Source of the DNA: Actinoplanes couchii | GTDB lineage: Bacteria; Actinomycetota; Actinomycetes; Mycobacteriales; Micromonosporaceae | Assembly (NCBI RefSeq): GCF_016862075.1 | Contig: NZ_BOMG01000131.1 | Span: 1 to 39,234 of the forward strand | Reading direction: 5' to 3' | DNA: 39,234 nucleotides | Shown here: piece after piece, positions 35,998 through 39,234 of the stretch | Layout: the number at the start of each line of letters is the position of its first letter | Position numbering within the stretch: position 1 is the first letter of the stretch | Translations under genes and position numbers: made by a program | Notes under the pieces: model-generated | Told to the model about the DNA's origin: nothing | Seen by the model: the letters and a program-made list of their open reading frames with translations, nothing else | Databases searched by the model: none

Positions 35998-37190
35998 ATG
36001 GGTGCGCTCGAAGCGATACGGCAGCTGATCCGCCAGGGCTACCGGGCACGTCCCGAAAATCTTGCTGGCATGGCCCTGCAGGCGGCCGAACTTCTCGGCG
36101 TCACCACGCTGGTGATCTACGTCGTGGACCATCAGCAACGCGAGCTGCTGCCGCTGTCGAGCACCCGGTCACCGGCCGGCCCCGCCATCGCGATCGACGG
36201 CACCCTGGCCGGCCGCGCCTACAGCACCATCGTCCCAGCCCCCGGCACGCTGGACACCGGTGAGCACACGCTCTGGGTTCCGCTACTCGACGGCAGCGAA
36301 CGCATGGGCGTGCTGCACGCCACCGCCTCCGGCCCGCTGGACGAACAGTCCGTCACCGACCTCACCACCGTCGCCGCCATGATTGGCGAGCTGGTCGTCA
36401 CCGGCGACCTCTACAGCGACACCATCGAACGCCTGCGGCGCCGCGAACCCATGCGCCTGGCCGCCGAGATGCTGCGCGCCCGACTACCGCCGCTGACCTT
36501 CGCCACCAGCCGCACCGTCATCGCCGGCATCCTCGAACCCTGCTACGACGTCGGCGGCGATGCCTTCGACTTCGCCGTCAACGGCGACACCGCCCACCTC
36601 GCCTCTTCGACGCCGTCGGGCACGGCTCCGCCGGTGGCATGCGCGCCGTCATCCTGGCCTCCATAGCGATCGCCGCGTACCGCAACGCCCGCCGGACCGA
36701 TCTCGATCTCATCGCCACCTACCACCAGCTCGACAGAGCGGTACGCGACCACGAACGCACCGGCATGATCACCGCGGTGCTCGCCGAACTCGACCAGAGC
36801 ACCGGCATTCTGCAGGTCATCTCCGCCGGTCACCCCAGCGGGATCGTGTTACGCCGGGGCCGCGTCGTCACCGTTCTACCTACCCCTACCGCCCTGCCGG
36901 TAACGCTCGGCGACCGCCGTCCGCCCGTCGTCATCACCGAAGCCCTGGAACCCGGCGACCACGTCCTGCTCTACACCGACGGGATCATCGAAGCCCGGGA
37001 CCGTGATGGCAACCCCTTTGGCATCGACCGGCTCACCGAGTTCACCCGACAGGCCCTCGCCGACCACGTGCCTGCCCCTGAAACCGTCCGCCGGCTAGTG
37101 CACGCCATCCTCCACCACCAGGACGACCGATTGCAGGACGACGCTACAGTTCTACTGTTGCACTGGCTCGGACCGCCCAGAACACCGTGA
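35998..37190 (+). pseudogene. GAF-SpoIIE (PP2C-type) phosphatase, one-base frameshift
   Basis: A serine phosphatase of the RsbU/SpoIIE class, which typically dephosphorylates anti-sigma antagonists. ATG 35998 is preceded by AAGAGGG. GAF spans about residues 20-135; SpoIIE runs from about 150, with the metal-binding CYDVGGDAFDF at 182-192. The frame breaks near 36602: one extra C (GCC CTC TTC) restores LFDAVGHGSAGG. The second half then runs through LLYTDGIIEARD and DDATVLLLHW to 37190. All catalytic Asp residues are intact after repair, so this is either a very recent lesion or a sequence error. Confidence 0.85.
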
Positions 37191-37313
37191 TCACAGAGCC
37201 TCGTCGGCACCTTTCCGCCTTTGACGATCAGACGCCCAATGTGGTTCTGAAAAATTCATGCGCCACCTGCTGGATAACACGATTCCGCCGGGTCCGGCGC
37301 AGTGTCGGCAGGT

Positions 37314-38462
37314 TCAACACGATGATGCTGGCCGGGCACTGCTCACGGCGGGTGCTTCGCCGATGACGGCTGAATTCACGGCCCGGCCATTGACTATGAG
37401 CTGCTGGCGCGGGCGGTCGAGTTCGTGCCGGCAGCGCTCGGTGGCGATGACGTCGCGTATGTCGTCGAGGCGGTCGAGGCGGTCCTGCCATCGCAGGCCC
37501 GCCAACTCGTCGCTGTAGCGAATGGCCGCCGGTGACGTTCCCGGCTGCCGGACGGTCATGCTCAGGCACCACAGGCGCGTGTTCTCGGGAATCTGAACAT
37601 GAAGCTGGCCAATGATTATCCCGGCCAGCGCGCTGGCCGTGGCGTGATCACCGGACCGGCTGGCACGGATCGCCAGACCCATAGCGTCCACCGCGGGAAC
37701 ATCCGATCGGAGCTCCTGCCAGCCCGCTACGGCGGTGAGAAGGTGTCGATTGGCGGCATACTCGGCCGCCCACAGGTCCGGCCAGTCGTCGTCGGCACGG
37801 TCGGTCCCGGTGGACAGCATGTTGACCGCGATCCGCTCAGCCGAGGCCCAGTCCCCGACCACAGCGTGCGCACTGGCCCAGTCAAGAGCCGCGTGTAGCC
37901 GGTTGTAGTCGTTGACCCGTCGCTGGAGCCAGGCCGTCGCGTCCCAGACCGTCGCCGCCTTCGGGTCCAGCAGGTCGCTGATCAGCCGGCGGTGTTCGTC
38001 GGCCAGTTCCCATAGCGCGAGTTCTTCCAGGGTTGAGGCCACGAGTTCGTGTGCCGACACCCGATGGGCGGCCACTCCGCCCTCGTTGTCGAGCAGGACG
38101 ATGGCCTCCACCAGAGACGCCATCGCGGACGGCCCGCCGGTGACCGTCCTCCGCTGGGCCGTGCGACGATCGGCGATGCGGGCCAGCACCAGCGCCCGTA
38201 CGATCGGATCACCGAGGTCGGTGGCCATCTGAAGCATGACCTGCAGATGCGGGGAATCGTCCGCGCCGGCCGCGAGGGCGGCTAACGACCGTGCCAGCAC
38301 GAGCAGCACCCGCACATCGTCCCAGCCGTTCGCGACAGCAACCCGCTCAGCCTCATCGGCCAGATCGAGTCCGGCTGCATCCTGAACAGTTTCGATGAGC
38401 GCGTAGGCGTCCTCGATCGCCGTACGGTGGGCGGCGGTGATCTCACCGTGGACCGTTTGCAC
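37314..38462 (-). CDS. Helical sensor-type protein, possibly a GGDEF protein lacking its output domain
   Basis: A 382-residue all-helical, soluble protein with a TPR-like feel (LALWELADEHRRLISDLLD, WQELRSDVPAVDAMGLAIR). Its last recognisable helix (DRLDDIRDVIATERCRHELD) is the kind of coiled linker that precedes GGDEF domains in related actinobacterial proteins. After it comes an unrelated tail of about 45 residues and a stop, with no DLTGLxNR motif. I infer a truncated sensor, or a stand-alone helical protein. ATG 38462 is assumed as start, with no strong ribosome-binding site. Confidence 0.6.
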   Translation of the reverse strand: MQTVHGEITAAHRTAIEDAYALIETVQDAAGLDLADEAERVAVANGWDDVRVLLVLARSLAALAAGADDSPHLQVMLQMATDLGDPIVRALVLARIADRRTAQRRTVTGGPSAMASLVEAIVLLDNEGGVAAHRVSAHELVASTLEELALWELADEHRRLISDLLDPKAATVWDATAWLQRRVNDYNRLHAALDWASAHAVVGDWASAERIAVNMLSTGTDRADDDWPDLWAAEYAANRHLLTAVAGWQELRSDVPAVDAMGLAIRASRSGDHATASALAGIIIGQLHVQIPENTRLWCLSMTVRQPGTSPAAIRYSDELAGLRWQDRLDRLDDIRDVIATERCRHELDRPRQQLIVNGRAVNSAVIGEAPAVSSARPASSC

Positions 38463-38581
38463 GCCCTTCCCATCGGCCGCTTCTCGGGTGCGTAAAGAGG
38501 TTCACGCAAACTGGCGGAAAGCTGTCAACCCACGCGAAACCCACGTCGCCGTCGGCAGCGGCGTTGACGGGGATTTAGCCA

Positions 38582-38607
38582 GCGGCTTGTCGGCGCCGAC
38601 AAGCCGC
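38582..38607 (-). terminator. Perfect 26-base palindrome after the chemotaxis receptor gene
   Basis: GCGGCTTGTCGGC is followed at once by its exact reverse complement, a zero-spacer palindrome. It lies 22 bases downstream of the receptor's stop on the minus strand, so it probably forms a terminator hairpin. It could alternatively be a dimeric protein-binding site. Confidence 0.65.
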
Positions 38608-38629
38608 GTCTCCACCGTTTCCTGGGCGG

Positions 38630-39234
38630 TCAGAGCCTGAAGGCGCTGACCAGTTTGGTGAGGTCGCTGGTCATCCGGGAGAGTTCGGCGGTCGCCTGGC
38701 GGGTGTCGGCGACGCCGTCGCGGGTGGTCCGGGCCGATTCGGCGACTCCGGTGATGCTGGCGGAGATGTGGCCGCTGGCGGCTGCTGCTTCGGAGACGCT
38801 GCGGTTCATCTCGGCGGTGGTGGCGGTCTGTTCTTCGACGGCGGAGGCGATGGTGGTCTGGAAGTCGCTGATTCGGCCGATGACCTCGGTGATCATCTCG
38901 ATGGCGCTGACCGCGCCGCCGGCGTCGGCCTGGATCGCCTCGACCCGGCGGGAGATCTCCTCGGTGGCCTTGGCGGTCTCCTGGGCCAGGTCTTTGACCT
39001 CGGTGGCGACCACCGCGAAGCCTTTGCCGAGTTCGCCGGCGCGGGCGGCCTCGATGGTGGCGTTCAGGGCGAGCAGGTTGGTCTGCTCGGCGATCGTGGT
39101 GATCACCTTGATGACGTTGCCGATCTCGGCCGACGAAGTGCCGAGCTGGTTCATGGTGGCGGCAGTGGCGGCCGCGGCAGCGACCGCCTCGTGGGCGACG
39201 CGGGCGCCTTCGGCGGCGTTCAGCGAGATCTCCC
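38630..39234 (-). CDS. Methyl-accepting chemotaxis protein, C-terminal part
   Basis: The gene runs off the right edge of the window. The visible 200 or so residues are the cytoplasmic coiled-coil signalling domain, including the highly conserved hairpin tip with IAEQTNLLALNATIEAARAG then KGFAVVATEVKDLAQE. This region contacts the CheA/CheW array. The C-terminal end (SRMTSDLTKLVSAFRL) is typical of actinobacterial receptors with no CheR-docking pentapeptide. The sensing and membrane part lies outside the window. Its presence supports a motile, chemotactic organism. Confidence 0.95.
   Translation of the reverse strand, partial: EISLNAAEGARVAHEAVAAAAATAATMNQLGTSSAEIGNVIKVITTIAEQTNLLALNATIEAARAGELGKGFAVVATEVKDLAQETAKATEEISRRVEAIQADAGGAVSAIEMITEVIGRISDFQTTIASAVEEQTATTAEMNRSVSEAAAASGHISASITGVAESARTTRDGVADTRQATAELSRMTSDLTKLVSAFRL

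Noticed and set aside
1..39234. CRISPR arrays, tRNA or rRNA genes
   Set aside because: No regularly spaced repeats and no cloverleaf-like or rRNA-like sequence were seen by eye on either strand. A dedicated scan could still find a divergent tRNA.

Overview
The window is high-GC actinobacterial DNA. Its gene content suggests a motile-spore member of the Micromonosporaceae, an Actinoplanes-like genus. This is inferred from the density of GGDEF/EAL/PAS/GAF proteins, a chemotaxis receptor, a BLUF photoreceptor, two CU044_5270-type membrane proteins, TPR-containing XRE regulators and weak or GTG starts. No rRNA, tRNA or CRISPR array is visible. Gene content looks accessory: signalling genes alternate with IS scars and broken genes.

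Layout. 0.67-2.33 kb: TPR-GGDEF protein (minus). 2.6-5.1 kb: secreted I36-type inhibitor, then an ECF-like sigma factor coupled to a membrane protein. 5.7-11.6 kb: a small membrane protein with a strong hairpin, then minus-strand genes (CU044_5270 protein, HTH protein, methyltransferase, small membrane protein, TPR protein, GNAT acetyltransferase, truncated APC permease). 11.8-13.9 kb: a lower-GC block with an XRE regulator, a YdcF-like protein and a Phd-like antitoxin with no toxin. 14.4-19.2 kb: seven translationally coupled plus-strand genes (nucleotidyltransferase, MazG-like, MFS, phosphotransferase, P-loop kinase, DEDDh exonuclease, Nudix), most of them broken. 19.3-26.7 kb: cyclic-di-GMP genes (GAF/PAS-GGDEF with an I-site, EAL protein, membrane GGDEF). 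26.8-33.0 kb: IS remnants around an unknown gene, an epoxide-hydrolase fragment and a two-gene secretion locus. That locus is a TasA/CalY-like protein followed by a SipW-type signal peptidase fused to a DUF5305-like region. 33.5-37.2 kb: BLUF protein, CHASE histidine kinase and GAF-SpoIIE phosphatase. 37.3-39.2 kb: a sensor-like protein without an output domain and the C-terminal part of a chemotaxis receptor.

Two themes stand out. First, at least seven otherwise convincing reading frames are interrupted by single-base indels, several of them -1 in short C/G runs and on both strands. This is either recent decay or uncorrected assembly error, and it decides whether the 14.4-19.2 kb operon is a working system. 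Second, light and cyclic-di-GMP signalling genes sit beside a matrix-fibre-like secretion locus. Functional coupling between them is inference only.
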